DNA from: Bacteroides cellulosilyticus
GTDB lineage: Bacteria; Bacteroidota; Bacteroidia; Bacteroidales; Bacteroidaceae
Assembly: GCF_020091405.1 (NCBI RefSeq)
Contig: NZ_CP081903.1
Span: 1,178,001-1,242,000, forward strand
DNA: 64,000 bases
Direction: 5' to 3'
Shown here: piece after piece, positions 53,681 to 62,853 of the stretch
How positions within the stretch are numbered: position 1 is the first letter of the stretch
Layout of the letters: every line of letters begins with the position of its first letter
Position numbers and translations under genes: made by a program
Notes under the pieces: generated by a model
The model's database searches: none
Told to the model about the DNA's origin: nothing
What the model saw: the letters and a program-made list of their open reading frames with translations, nothing else

Positions 53681-54195
53681 TAAGGATGCATTTCCTCAAA
53701 CGCTTTATTCTCCTCTTCTATCGTAGTGATGGTTTCCGGTAGTTCACTGATAGGAAGATCGAAATTATACCAGTCAGTATAGCAATCGGTAACGTACCAC
53801 TTCCCGTCAATCAGTTCGAACACTACGCGAAGGGAAGCTTCCGACTCATCATAGCCAGCCTCAAACTCTTTTTGTTTGGGGTTGTTCACGGTGAAACGGG
53901 AGACATAAACTCCGCCCTCTTCGTCTGTGATGCGTTCTTCTTTAAACGCATCTTCACCCAGCAATGCCCACTTATCACGTGTAAATGGAAAAGTTTTCTC
54001 CGTCTCGCCATCTTCCTCTAACAAGGCTATGGGAGTTTTCAACGGAAACTTGATACGGGAATACTGGAAAGAAGCACTGGAAGTAAATTTCTTGAGGAAT
54101 GCCTGGAAGTCCTCATTAGTTGCGGCAGCATGACCATTCGTAGTCGTCAGCATAAGTACCGCGAAAAGACAAAATACAAAGTGAATTGCCTTCAT
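53680..54195 (-). CDS. DUF4348 secreted protein
   Basis: 171 aa with signal peptide MKAIHFVFCLFAVLMLTTTNGHA. The body matches the Bacteroides DUF4348 pattern: FQAFLKKFTSSASFQYSRIKFPL near the N-terminus, then SRFTVNNPKQKEFEAGYDESEASLRVVFELIDGKWYVTDCYTDWY, a cystatin/NTF2-like curved sheet. Function unknown. A 22-bp tandem array lies upstream. The stop codon touches the operator region of the next minus-strand operon. Confidence 0.75.
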   Translation of the reverse strand: MKAIHFVFCLFAVLMLTTTNGHAAATNEDFQAFLKKFTSSASFQYSRIKFPLKTPIALLEEDGETEKTFPFTRDKWALLGEDAFKEERITDEEGGVYVSRFTVNNPKQKEFEAGYDESEASLRVVFELIDGKWYVTDCYTDWYNFDLPISELPETITTIEEENKAFEEMHP

Positions 54196-54294
54196 CTAGT
54201 TACAATGTCAAAGGGTTTATTAATCAGGCGCAAAGATAATGCAAATCCGCAGATTTGAGATAAAAAGGAAAAAGAATATTATACGGTGGTGTTG

Positions 54295-54404
54295 GATCTA
54301 TAGATGCAGCATGTCCCATCTATAGATGCAGTATGACCGATATATAGATGCAACGCGTCCGATATATAGACGCAACATATCCGATATATAGATCCTGCAC
54401 CCTT
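54295..54404. repeat. 22-bp tandem array (locus 3)
   Basis: Five units of exactly 22 bases begin at 54295, 54317, 54339, 54361 and 54383. Units share GATATATAGATGCAAC or ATCTATAGATGCAG and end in TCC or ACC; each has a palindromic core (ATCTATAGAT or ATATAT). It lies between the DUF2851 stop and the DUF4348 start, both on the minus strand. Confidence 0.8.
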
Positions 54405-54429
54405 ATCATGTAACCCTTCATTATATGTT

Positions 54430-55704
54430 TCATTTCTGTCTCAGATACTCAAACCCAAAGCGACAGCGTAAGCAGTCTTTCTTATCGCAATACTCTTTCT
54501 GAAGCTGTAACAAAGCCTGCGAATCGGCAGCAGTAGATACAGGTAGTCCTGCCCCACTCCAGTGGCGGATGATGTGATTATCTTCCGCTTTCAGACTTTC
54601 TAGAAAGCCCGTAGCCCGTTCGCAAAGCTGCTCATCCGCTTTATGCAGGCCATAAGCATATAAAAAAGGGATGACAGTATTAATAACAATCAGATTCTGA
54701 GCATTCTTTCCCACTTGTTTTTCACAGGAGGAAGAGACTTTCCGGAAATTGAAATGCTCTTCCCAATACGGAGAGGTAGTGACAGTCAGTAGTTTTCGGA
54801 CTACTTCCAGCGTATCCGCTTCCATAATACGGGAGAATAAGGACTGTTCTTTATAATAAAGATTTGCCAACTGCGCCAAGCGGACATGAGGGAAATTACC
54901 CGGACGTAAGCGAAGAAAGCGCCATTGAGTAGCAGCCATCGGAGCAGACAGTTCAAACTTATGCTGCAAGTAGCGAAATTCCTTCTGCAACTTCAGATAA
55001 TACCCGTCCGCATCCGGTAGTTCCTCGTCCAGCAATCCGGCTTGTCCAAAAAAGAAAGCTTCTACCTGAAAGAGATTATCCCGGTGCTTATCTATCGCAC
55101 GAAAAGGCAGACGGCTGGCCCATGCTTCAAAGGCATCCCCATTCAGCCCGAAACCAAAGTTACGAGCTAAAGTGATAAAAAATACATCTTCCCAATGATT
55201 ATTGCATCGCTCCAACCGGGTGGCAATCAAATGAGCTTTCTGCTCGAAACGTTCCACCTGCAAAGCAGAAAGCCAGGAATGGACTGTTAGTTTCGGAAGA
55301 GAAGACAATATGGAATAACAAGGAGGATAGATTTCCGCATGGCTCAGTTCATCATAACGCTGACGGACGGATTCAGGACAGGATAGTTGCAGTTGTGGCA
55401 CCGGTATTCCATTTGCGCGAAACACCTCACAATCCACAGTTTCCGCTACGTGCAGAATGACATTGTCATAAGCTGCATCTTTATCGTGACCATGCCTCAT
55501 CCAATCGGATGCCAATATATGCACTTCGATGTTTCCCACCCAAAGGGTACCGCCAATTTTTAGCTTGGCATTGAAGAAGTCGGGGCCTGCGTTCGTGTTC
55601 GGTAGTCCGGCATCTATCACTTCAACCGGTTCGCCGGTGGTGGTCTGGAGCATCTTTAACGGAAAGATTTTATGCTTCCAGACATAATGCAATAGTAGTT
55701 CCAT
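54430..55704 (-). CDS. DUF2851 family protein
   Basis: About 424 aa from the ATG at 55704 (MELLLHYVWKHKIFPLKML), the start normal for the family; a TTG three codons upstream is the only alternative. Family blocks: GLPNTNAGPDFFNAKLKIGGTLWVGNIEVHILASDWMRHGH, NVILHVAE, LARNFGFGLNGDAFEAWA and RLRPGNFPHVRLAQLA. The C-terminus ends with CDKKDCLRCRFGFEYLR, whose three Cys could bind metal or an Fe-S cluster. Cytoplasmic, of unknown function, widespread in Bacteroidetes. Divergent from dapB. Confidence 0.88.
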   Translation of the reverse strand: MELLLHYVWKHKIFPLKMLQTTTGEPVEVIDAGLPNTNAGPDFFNAKLKIGGTLWVGNIEVHILASDWMRHGHDKDAAYDNVILHVAETVDCEVFRANGIPVPQLQLSCPESVRQRYDELSHAEIYPPCYSILSSLPKLTVHSWLSALQVERFEQKAHLIATRLERCNNHWEDVFFITLARNFGFGLNGDAFEAWASRLPFRAIDKHRDNLFQVEAFFFGQAGLLDEELPDADGYYLKLQKEFRYLQHKFELSAPMAATQWRFLRLRPGNFPHVRLAQLANLYYKEQSLFSRIMEADTLEVVRKLLTVTTSPYWEEHFNFRKVSSSCEKQVGKNAQNLIVINTVIPFLYAYGLHKADEQLCERATGFLESLKAEDNHIIRHWSGAGLPVSTAADSQALLQLQKEYCDKKDCLRCRFGFEYLRQK

Positions 55705-55748
55705 TGTTAACAAGAAGTTAATGTACGCAACAAATGTAAGAAAAAGAT

Positions 55749-55756
55749 TATCTTTG
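55749..55756 (+). promoter_or_regulatory. -7 box (TATCTTTG) of the dapB-lepB operon
   Basis: Perfect TAnnTTTG, 44 bases before the dapB ATG. Confidence 0.55.
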
Positions 55757-55800
55757 CGACCTATAGAACGTTGATAAAGTGAATTTAATCAGAAGAAAGA

Positions 55801-56562
55801 ATGAAAATAGCATTAATCGGTTACGGTAAAATGGGTAAGGAAATTGAAAAGATTGCCCTCAGTCGCGGACACGAGATTGTCAGCATCATCGACGTAAACA
55901 ACCAGGAGGATTTCAACTCAGACGCTTTCAAGAGCGCAGACGTTGCCATAGAATTCACAAATCCGATGGTGGCCTACTCCAATTATATAAAAACCTTCGA
56001 AGCCGGAGTGAAGTTGGTTTCCGGCAGTACCGGATGGATGGACAAACACGGCGAGGAAATCAAAAAGCTTTGTACCCAAGGAGGCAAAACGCTGTTCTGG
56101 GCATCCAATTTCAGCCTGGGCGTGACCATTTTCTCTGCCGTGAATAAGTATCTGGCAAAGATTATGAACCAGTTTCCTGCCTACGACGTGACGATGAGTG
56201 AGACACACCATATTCATAAACTGGACGCACCAAGCGGTACGGCCATCACGCTTGCCGAAGAAATACTGGAAAATCTCGACCGTAAAGATCATTGGGTGAA
56301 AGGAACTTTGCAGGCACCGGACGGAAGTGTTTCCGGCTCTGCCGAATGTGCAACAGATGAAATTCCTGTCAGTTCCATCCGCGAAGGTGAAGTACCGGGC
56401 ATTCATGTAATCCGTTACGAATCGGAAGCAGACAGCATCATCCTGACACACGATGCCAAGAATCGAAAAGGTTTTGCACTGGGTGCAGTTCTTGCTGCCG
56501 AATATACTGCCGACAAACAAGGATATCTGGGAATGAGCGACTTGTTCCCGTTCCTGAAATAA
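55801..56562 (+). CDS. dapB: 4-hydroxy-tetrahydrodipicolinate reductase
   Basis: Lysine/diaminopimelate pathway: reduces 4-hydroxy-tetrahydrodipicolinate with NAD(P)H. N-terminal Rossmann loop IALIGYGKMGKEIE, then the nucleotide-contacting segment VSGSTGWMDKH and the catalytic motif SETHHIHKLDAPSGTA (His pair, Lys, and the Gly-Thr that binds substrate carboxylate). 253 aa is normal. First gene of an operon that continues into lepB with a gap of 49 bases. Confidence 0.96.
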   Translation: MKIALIGYGKMGKEIEKIALSRGHEIVSIIDVNNQEDFNSDAFKSADVAIEFTNPMVAYSNYIKTFEAGVKLVSGSTGWMDKHGEEIKKLCTQGGKTLFWASNFSLGVTIFSAVNKYLAKIMNQFPAYDVTMSETHHIHKLDAPSGTAITLAEEILENLDRKDHWVKGTLQAPDGSVSGSAECATDEIPVSSIREGEVPGIHVIRYESEADSIILTHDAKNRKGFALGAVLAAEYTADKQGYLGMSDLFPFLK

Positions 56563-56611
56563 ATTGTGTGAATCTGTGTTATCTGTGGTGAACAACAAAA
56601 ATAATATAATA

Positions 56612-58084
56612 ATGAGAAAAGCTACTCGCGCCCAATGGGTTAAATTCGCAATCGTCACCGTGCTTTACCTCGCTTTCCTGATATGGGTAAAAAGCTGGTT
56701 GGGACTGATTGTCGTACCTTTCATCTTCGACATCTACATCAGCAAGAAAATCCCCTGGGGCTTCTGGAAGAAATCAGAGAATCCGGCTGTACGCAGTGTC
56801 ATGAGTTGGGTAGATGCTATCGTGTTTGCACTGGTAGCTGTTTATTTCGTCAACATCTATGTATTTCAGAACTATCAGATACCTTCTTCTTCTTTGGAGA
56901 AGTCTTTGCTGGTAGGCGATTATCTTTATGTCAGCAAGTTGAGTTATGGTCCGCGTGTGCCAAACACACCACTGTCTATGCCATTAGCACAACACACTTT
57001 GCCGCTAGTGAATACAAAATCATACATCGAGTGGCCCCAGTGGGACTATAAGCGTGTTCCGGGTCTGGGTAAGGTGAAACGGAATGATATCGTAGTATTC
57101 AACTTCCCTGCCGGAGATACCGTAGCCACTAACTTCCAGCAAACGGATTTCTACACCCTTGCCTACAACGAAGGACAACGTCTCTATCCGAATCCTGTAA
57201 ATATGGACAGTTTGACGCGCAAGCAGCAACGCACAGTCTACGATCTGTATTATAATGCCGGAAGAAATCTGATACGTTCTAATCCCAAGATGTATGGTGA
57301 TATCGTTGTCCGCCCCGTAGACCGCCGGGAAAATTACGTAAAGCGCTGCGTTGGCTTACCCGGAGACACACTGGAAATCAAAGATGCACAGGTATATATC
57401 GATGGCAAACCTCTCGAAAACCCTGAAGAAATGCAGCTCAACTACTTCGTACAGACCACAGGACCATACATTACTGAAGATATGTTCCGCGAACTGGGTA
57501 TCAGCAAGGACGACCAAACATTAATCAGCAACGAAGGTTTATTAATGGAAATGGGCTTGACTCACCGTGACGCACAAGGCCGCCTGGCTCCGGCATATGA
57601 CTTACCACTGACGAAGAAAATGTATGAGACCCTGTCTGCCAATAAGAAACTCGTCAGCAGCATCGTTATGGAACCGGAAATATTCTCCGGCCAAATGTAT
57701 CCGTTGAACCTTTACACCAAATGGGACCGCAACAACTACGGCCCGATCTGGATACCGAAAAAAGGTGCCACCATCAAGCTGACTGAGGACAATCTGCCGA
57801 TCTACGAACGCCCTATCAGAGCTTATGAAGGTAATACACTGGAAGTAAAAGAGGACGGCATCTATATTAATGGCAAGAAGACGGATGAATATACCTTCAA
57901 AATGGATTACTACTGGATGATGGGCGATAACCGCCACAACTCAGCCGATGCCCGTTCGTGGGGTTTCGTGCCGGAGGACCATATTGTAGGTAAGCCAATT
58001 GTTGTCTGGTTGTCACTCGATAAGGATCGTGGCTGGTTTGATGGAAAAATCCGTTGGAACCGGATATTCAAGTGGGTAAAATGA
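56612..58084 (+). CDS. lepB: Signal peptidase I
   Basis: Inner-membrane protease that removes signal peptides. The start at 56612 (MRKATRAQWVKFAIV) places the first TM right after a short basic tail. Two further hydrophobic segments precede the catalytic domain. Box B is IPSSSLEKSLLVGDYLYVSKLSYG with nucleophile Ser94; box D is YVKRCVGLPGDTL with general base Lys244; box E is MGDNRHNSADARSWGFVP (Asp439). 490 aa is long because of a large insert between boxes D and E, with another between B and D, as is common in Bacteroides. Followed after 6 bases by a degenerate paralogue. Confidence 0.93.
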   Translation: MRKATRAQWVKFAIVTVLYLAFLIWVKSWLGLIVVPFIFDIYISKKIPWGFWKKSENPAVRSVMSWVDAIVFALVAVYFVNIYVFQNYQIPSSSLEKSLLVGDYLYVSKLSYGPRVPNTPLSMPLAQHTLPLVNTKSYIEWPQWDYKRVPGLGKVKRNDIVVFNFPAGDTVATNFQQTDFYTLAYNEGQRLYPNPVNMDSLTRKQQRTVYDLYYNAGRNLIRSNPKMYGDIVVRPVDRRENYVKRCVGLPGDTLEIKDAQVYIDGKPLENPEEMQLNYFVQTTGPYITEDMFRELGISKDDQTLISNEGLLMEMGLTHRDAQGRLAPAYDLPLTKKMYETLSANKKLVSSIVMEPEIFSGQMYPLNLYTKWDRNNYGPIWIPKKGATIKLTEDNLPIYERPIRAYEGNTLEVKEDGIYINGKKTDEYTFKMDYYWMMGDNRHNSADARSWGFVPEDHIVGKPIVVWLSLDKDRGWFDGKIRWNRIFKWVK

Positions 58085-58090
58085 TACCAA

Positions 58091-59026
58091 ATGAATAAGG
58101 CTTGGAAAATAACGGGAGCAATCATCGGAATAATACTCGTTGTGGTGTTACTTCGGGGTTGCGTTATGACTTCCTATCTTATTCCTTCTTCGGGTATGGA
58201 GAATTCTTTGTTTCAGGGAGAGCGTATTCTGGTAAATAAATGGAGTTACGGTCTGCGTCTTCCCCTTATGGCATTGTGGAATTATCACCGTTGGAGGGAC
58301 AACCCTGTACAAAAAGAGGATATCATTGTTTTCAATAATCCGGCTAATCTGTCAGAACCTGTCATTTCCCGGCGCGAAACATTCATCAGTCGATGTATCG
58401 GCGTACCGGGAGATACCTTATTGATAGACTCCCTGTTCTCCGTAATTCCATCAGAAAAAAACGCTCCCGACCAGAAGTTTTTATATACTTATCCACGAGA
58501 AAAAGAAAAACAGCTGGATTCATTACTTACACTATTGTCCATATGCAACAACCACCTGATGGGACAAGATAGCGTAAAAAATGTACGTAGCTTCAGCCGT
58601 TATGAATATTATCTGCTGGAACAGGCGATGAATGGCAATTGCTGGATAAAGTTACTGAATGAAGGAGACTCCATAGAAGCCCTGCGCCCGTTGATCGTTC
58701 CCGGCAAAGGTAAACCGGTGCGTGTATATCCGTGGAACCGTACTTTACTACGCAACACACTTGTACTGCATGAGAATAAACAAGCTGAAATAAAGAACGA
58801 TACTTTGTACATTGACGGGAAGCCTGTACAGCATTGCTATTTCACCAAGGATTACTACTGGGTAGGTGCTAATAACTCTATCAATCTCTCTGATTCCCGC
58901 TTGTTTGGCTTTGTACCCAAAGACCACATCATCGGTAAAGCTTCGCTCATCTGGTTTTCCAAAAAGACAGAAACAGGATTGTTCAATGGTTATCGTTGGA
59001 AAAGAATGTGGAAAACGGTAAGATAA
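58091..59026 (+). CDS. Signal peptidase I paralogue lacking catalytic residues
   Basis: 311 aa. One N-terminal TM segment (ITGAIIGIILVVVLLRGCVM) and a recognisable S26 fold: box B IPSSGMENSLFQGERILVNKWSYG, box D FISRCIGVPGDTLLID, box E VGANNSINLSDSRLFGFVPKDHIIG. In box B the residue just before Met, the catalytic Ser in active enzymes, is Gly35 (Ser33 and Ser34 are shifted). In box D the catalytic Lys is Ser100. In box E the usual GDNR is GANN. It should be proteolytically inactive unless chemistry is rearranged. Translational coupling to lepB is likely (6-base gap), so it may be a partner or regulator of the active enzyme. Confidence 0.85.
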   Translation: MNKAWKITGAIIGIILVVVLLRGCVMTSYLIPSSGMENSLFQGERILVNKWSYGLRLPLMALWNYHRWRDNPVQKEDIIVFNNPANLSEPVISRRETFISRCIGVPGDTLLIDSLFSVIPSEKNAPDQKFLYTYPREKEKQLDSLLTLLSICNNHLMGQDSVKNVRSFSRYEYYLLEQAMNGNCWIKLLNEGDSIEALRPLIVPGKGKPVRVYPWNRTLLRNTLVLHENKQAEIKNDTLYIDGKPVQHCYFTKDYYWVGANNSINLSDSRLFGFVPKDHIIGKASLIWFSKKTETGLFNGYRWKRMWKTVR

Positions 59027-59040
59027 ATAGGGTTAATTAC

Positions 59041-59073
59041 AAAGTATTAAGTATAAAATATTAAGTATTAGGC
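59041..59073. repeat. Heptamer repeat run (AAGTATT type)
   Basis: A short run of 7-nt units (AAGTATT, AAGTATA, AAATATT, AAGTATT) resembling the left arm of the hairpin at 20.1 kb, but without a matching right arm here. It lies between the lepB paralogue and the WbqC-like gene. Confidence 0.5.
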
Positions 59074-59089
59074 ATAAATTGCGAACCTC

Positions 59090-59722
59090 ATGAAAACTAT
59101 ATATCTCTCTTCCGCCTATCTGGCACCCGTAGAATATTACGTCAAGTTGGTGGCATACGATAAAATCTTTATCGAACAGCACGATCATTATGTGAAGCAA
59201 ACCTACCGCAACCGTTGCACCATTGCAGCACCCGATGGCGAGTTAGCTCTCTCCATCCCTACCGTCAAACCCGATACTCTGAAATGTCCCCTAAAAGATA
59301 TCCGCATTTCCGATCACGGCAATTGGCGTCATCTGCACTGGAATGCTTTATCATCGGCTTATAACCATACTCCTTTTTTCGAATATTATAGAGATGATTT
59401 CCAACCTTTCTACGAGAAGAAATATAAGTTTTTAGTTGATTTCAACGAGGAATTGTGTCATCTGGTCTGCTCACTGATAGATATACAGCCGGACATGGAA
59501 CGTACTACTTCATTCCAAAGCAGTTTTGCACCCGACGAGGATGATTTCCGCGAGCGTATCCATCCCAAAAAGGATTACAAAGAAGAAGATCCGGACTTCA
59601 TAGTCCGGCCTTATTATCAGGTTTTTCAGGAACGTCTCGGCTTCCTGCCGAATCTGAGCATCGTCGATCTTCTTTTCAACATGGGACCTGAGAGCTTACT
59701 TGTGTTGCAGAAGTCATTTTGA
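59090..59722 (+). CDS. WbqC-like family protein
   Basis: 210 aa, cytoplasmic. It opens IYLSSAYLAPVEYYVKLVAYDKIFIEQHDHYVKQTYRNRCTI and has LSIPTVKPDTLKCPLKDIRIS and WRHLHWNALSSAYNHTPFFEYYRDDFQPFYEKKY, the hallmarks of the WbqC-like family, some members of which sit in O-antigen or glycan clusters. Biochemical role not established. It follows the lepB pair on the same strand, and its stop overlaps by nine bases the stop of the convergent regulator gene. Confidence 0.85.
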   Translation: MKTIYLSSAYLAPVEYYVKLVAYDKIFIEQHDHYVKQTYRNRCTIAAPDGELALSIPTVKPDTLKCPLKDIRISDHGNWRHLHWNALSSAYNHTPFFEYYRDDFQPFYEKKYKFLVDFNEELCHLVCSLIDIQPDMERTTSFQSSFAPDEDDFRERIHPKKDYKEEDPDFIVRPYYQVFQERLGFLPNLSIVDLLFNMGPESLLVLQKSF

Positions 59723-62590
59723 GAACTTCTGCAAAAATTCCGCAAGATTCGCTCCTTCTTCCAGTCCCAGCTTCTTACGCAAGCGATAACGACTTATTTC
59801 TACCCCGCGCAAAGAAATATTCAACAATGGAGCAATCTCTTTAGAAAGCAAATTCATCTTGATATAAGCACAAAGTAACTTTTCCTTGTTGTTCAGTTCC
59901 GGATATGCTTCTTCCAATTTTTTGAAGAAATCATGATGTACCGAATCAAAGGTACTTTGGAATGCCTGTAAATCGTCATCATGCTCGATGTTCGTATCAA
60001 TCTGTCCCAACAGGCGAAGTGTTTTCCGACGAAGAGAAACCAGATTCTCTTCGCTGATGGAATGGGAGATGCCCAGTACTTCCTTTTTTATATCCAATAG
60101 GATTTCATTCTTACGTACGATGTTCAAAGTAGTACGAATCAGTTCCTCCGATTTATGACGCAATTCCGACTGTAGGTTTTCTTCTTGCAGTGAATCTATC
60201 TTCCGATCTTTCAGGTCACTCTCTTTCTGGAACTTTTGTTCCTGTCGATAGAGTTCCAGTTCTTTTTGCATTAACAAGCGCTTACGCCCTACTGAGATAC
60301 GATAATACACATAATAAAACAGTAACACTATCACTACCGAATAAACCAGATAACTCCACCATGTGCGATACCACGGTGGCAATATCTCAAAGACAAACGA
60401 GCTTTCCACCGGTTCCTGACTGCCGTCAGTAAACAATTTCACACTGAATACATACTTTCCTTCATGCAGTCCTGTAAACTCTTTCATATTATTCTCACTG
60501 TATTCACTCCAGATTCCTTTCTCACCACCCGTACTTAACTGATAAGAATATAGCACTGTGTGTGCCTTATTGAAGTTGTTTACACTATATTCTATCCGCA
60601 TTGAATTTTGAGAATAAGGAATCACTATCGGCGCCGTATCATACAAATAACTGCGGCCATAAATAAGCGAATCACGCAATCCCGTTAAGTAGACTTTCCT
60701 GATTTGCAATGTCAACGGCATTTGTTGCACCGGCAGGCTGTCCAGTGTGATCAGTGAAAAACCTTCCTCTGTTCCTGCCACTACCTTGTTGGCTTTATAA
60801 AGATTTACATCTTCAAAGTTTTCTATCAATGCTCCTTTCAAGAACTGTTCATTAGTTACCCGGCGATACTCCTGCTTATTGGCATCATAATGCAATACTT
60901 TCAATGTGCCATCTGCTACATACCAGATATTTTGTAATGAATCTATCTTCATATAGGTATATGCTGCCTTTCCTTCTAATAACTGTTCCAGCCAAATACA
61001 TGCTTCCAACGTATCACGGCTCCGATTATACTGCCACAGACCATAATGTGAAGCTATAGTAACTTCATCTTTCACCCGTAACAAACAAGCATCATATCCA
61101 CGTGGAAAGATGATGTTATTATAGTCTTTCATCTTTTCCACCTTTCTTAAATCATCTGCCAAAGTCAAACGGCAAACCCCATTTTCTTTATTTCCAACCC
61201 ACAATATATGAGTCGAATCTTCCATCAACATATCTTTGCACGAACGGGTAAACCCCTCTATATAGCTTTCTACCCTCCAACTCGTCCCTCTCTTCATGAG
61301 CAAATACAGTCCACTATAAGTGCCTGCAATCAACACATCCTTACGGTCATCCACCGATACAATTCCCCATACTCCTTTGGGATTGTTGAGATGTTCCATA
61401 TGATCTCCATCCATAATAAAGATACCATTATCCGAACAACAGAACAACTTATCGTCATATTGGTGAAGTGACCACATCTGACCTCCTGTACCCGGCACGA
61501 AGTCTATGGGATTTCTCTGGTTTAACTGCCCTGGGAGAGTAGAACGATACAACCCTTGATTCGTTGCGAAATAGTATTTACCCTGATAATTACAAGATGC
61601 ATATCCCGAACCAATCACAGGTTTACCTCCATAAAGTGAAGCAAGCCTTGCTTTCAAATGAATGCAGTCAATCCCATTATCCAGTCCCAGCCATAGGTTG
61701 CCAGTCTTATCAAACAACATGCTCAACACCGTTTTGTTCTGCAAGCCATTTTCCGTAGATATGATTTCCATCTCATTCGTCTTCAGATTTAAAAGACAAA
61801 CTCCACCCTGAATAGTACCCAACGCCAACAACGAATCTTGCAATGCAGCACAGAAAACTCTATTTTTACGGCAAAATTCCTCGGCTACAGTATTATATTT
61901 CTTAAAAGCAGTGCCATCGTAAATAAACAATCCGTTATCCCGGGTTACCATCAACAAACTGTCCGTATGAGGTAACAATCCACCGACTTTGACAGTCGCT
62001 CCTATCCCCAAAGGACCAAGAACGGGTATAAACCCTGTTCCATTCAACATTAGCAATCCTTCGGCAGAAGTGATATACAGTTTGTTACGTAAGATAAACG
62101 AAGTGTAAATCTCTGAAGAATAATCTATTTTCTTCACAACGCCCTCTTCCCAATAAAAGAAACGACGGTCCGATTGAAAATACACCCGGTCTCCGTCTAA
62201 TAAGATATTCCAGATGACTCCGACATTCACATTGGGAGATAAACTATCAGAAAGGCAAGTATACTCCAACCCACCAAGACGATTTGGAGTAAAATAGCCA
62301 AATTGCTCCATTCCACCGATATAAATTCGCCCGTCATGTCCTACTTTCACAGCACGTGTTTTGGCATTATGAATCGGATATGTATTCCACTCCACACCGT
62401 CAAATTCCAATAAGCCTTTGTTGTTAGCTACATATATCCAACCATTATCATGCTGCTGAATACTCCAATTCTGATTGCCGGCTTTATAAGTGTGTCGGGT
62501 ATAATTCGTCACCGGACGTTGCCATCCGGCACTTACGGGAACAGATATAAAAAAGAGAAGAATATAAAAGAGAAGGTATTTTCGTTTCAT
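59714..62590 (-). CDS. Membrane-spanning propeller regulator with LuxR-type HTH
   Basis: 958 aa from ATG 62590, which gives signal peptide MKRKYLLFYILLFFISVPVSAG; longer in-frame starts lie upstream of the -7 box at 62619-62626. A periplasmic two-component-regulator propeller (WIYVANNKGLLEFDGVEWNTYPI and similar blades) to about 640, Y_Y_Y domain to about 750, TM helix SYLVYSVVIVLLFYYVYY, coiled-coil linker rich in Glu/Gln/Lys, then LuxR-type HTH (NKEKLLCAYIKMNLLSKEIAPLLNISLRGVEISRYRLRKKLGL). No histidine kinase or receiver is present, so it signals directly from periplasm to DNA. It is probably the local regulator of the GH30 locus that starts divergently. Confidence 0.85.
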   Translation of the reverse strand: MKRKYLLFYILLFFISVPVSAGWQRPVTNYTRHTYKAGNQNWSIQQHDNGWIYVANNKGLLEFDGVEWNTYPIHNAKTRAVKVGHDGRIYIGGMEQFGYFTPNRLGGLEYTCLSDSLSPNVNVGVIWNILLDGDRVYFQSDRRFFYWEEGVVKKIDYSSEIYTSFILRNKLYITSAEGLLMLNGTGFIPVLGPLGIGATVKVGGLLPHTDSLLMVTRDNGLFIYDGTAFKKYNTVAEEFCRKNRVFCAALQDSLLALGTIQGGVCLLNLKTNEMEIISTENGLQNKTVLSMLFDKTGNLWLGLDNGIDCIHLKARLASLYGGKPVIGSGYASCNYQGKYYFATNQGLYRSTLPGQLNQRNPIDFVPGTGGQMWSLHQYDDKLFCCSDNGIFIMDGDHMEHLNNPKGVWGIVSVDDRKDVLIAGTYSGLYLLMKRGTSWRVESYIEGFTRSCKDMLMEDSTHILWVGNKENGVCRLTLADDLRKVEKMKDYNNIIFPRGYDACLLRVKDEVTIASHYGLWQYNRSRDTLEACIWLEQLLEGKAAYTYMKIDSLQNIWYVADGTLKVLHYDANKQEYRRVTNEQFLKGALIENFEDVNLYKANKVVAGTEEGFSLITLDSLPVQQMPLTLQIRKVYLTGLRDSLIYGRSYLYDTAPIVIPYSQNSMRIEYSVNNFNKAHTVLYSYQLSTGGEKGIWSEYSENNMKEFTGLHEGKYVFSVKLFTDGSQEPVESSFVFEILPPWYRTWWSYLVYSVVIVLLFYYVYYRISVGRKRLLMQKELELYRQEQKFQKESDLKDRKIDSLQEENLQSELRHKSEELIRTTLNIVRKNEILLDIKKEVLGISHSISEENLVSLRRKTLRLLGQIDTNIEHDDDLQAFQSTFDSVHHDFFKKLEEAYPELNNKEKLLCAYIKMNLLSKEIAPLLNISLRGVEISRYRLRKKLGLEEGANLAEFLQKFSK

Positions 62591-62618
62591 AGCGGTTAAC
62601 ATTTTATTCTTATGAAAA

Positions 62619-62626
62619 CAAAGATA
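62619..62626 (-). promoter_or_regulatory. -7 box (TATCTTTG) of the propeller/LuxR regulator gene
   Basis: Perfect TAnnTTTG on the minus strand, 28 bases before the ATG at 62590; it rules out the longer ORF start at 62689. Confidence 0.55.
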
Positions 62627-62800
62627 GAGTATTTTACCTATAAATAAAAGAATTATTTTTAGATGTAGCGATATTATTATAATAAACATTTAATTATCAA
62701 CAAAATAATTAAGTCAAGAGAAAGTCCTGATGTAGTTAAAACCAATCAATGAGAAAGTTTTGAAGTAGCGTTTTTTTAGGAAATGCCCTCATCACACGCA

Positions 62801-62808
62801 TATATTTG
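62801..62808 (+). promoter_or_regulatory. -7 box (TATATTTG) of the GH30 gene
   Basis: Perfect TAnnTTTG, 45 bases before the ATG at 62854. The chondroitin-type operator element is not found upstream, in line with a separate regulon. Confidence 0.55.
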
Positions 62809-62853
62809 CAGCGGATAAAACCTTTTTGTTAAACCTATATAAGTCATACTAAC

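Noticed and set aside
62591..62689. Longer N-terminus for the propeller/LuxR regulator
   Set aside because: It crosses the -7 box at 62619-62626 and hides the signal peptide that starts at 62590.
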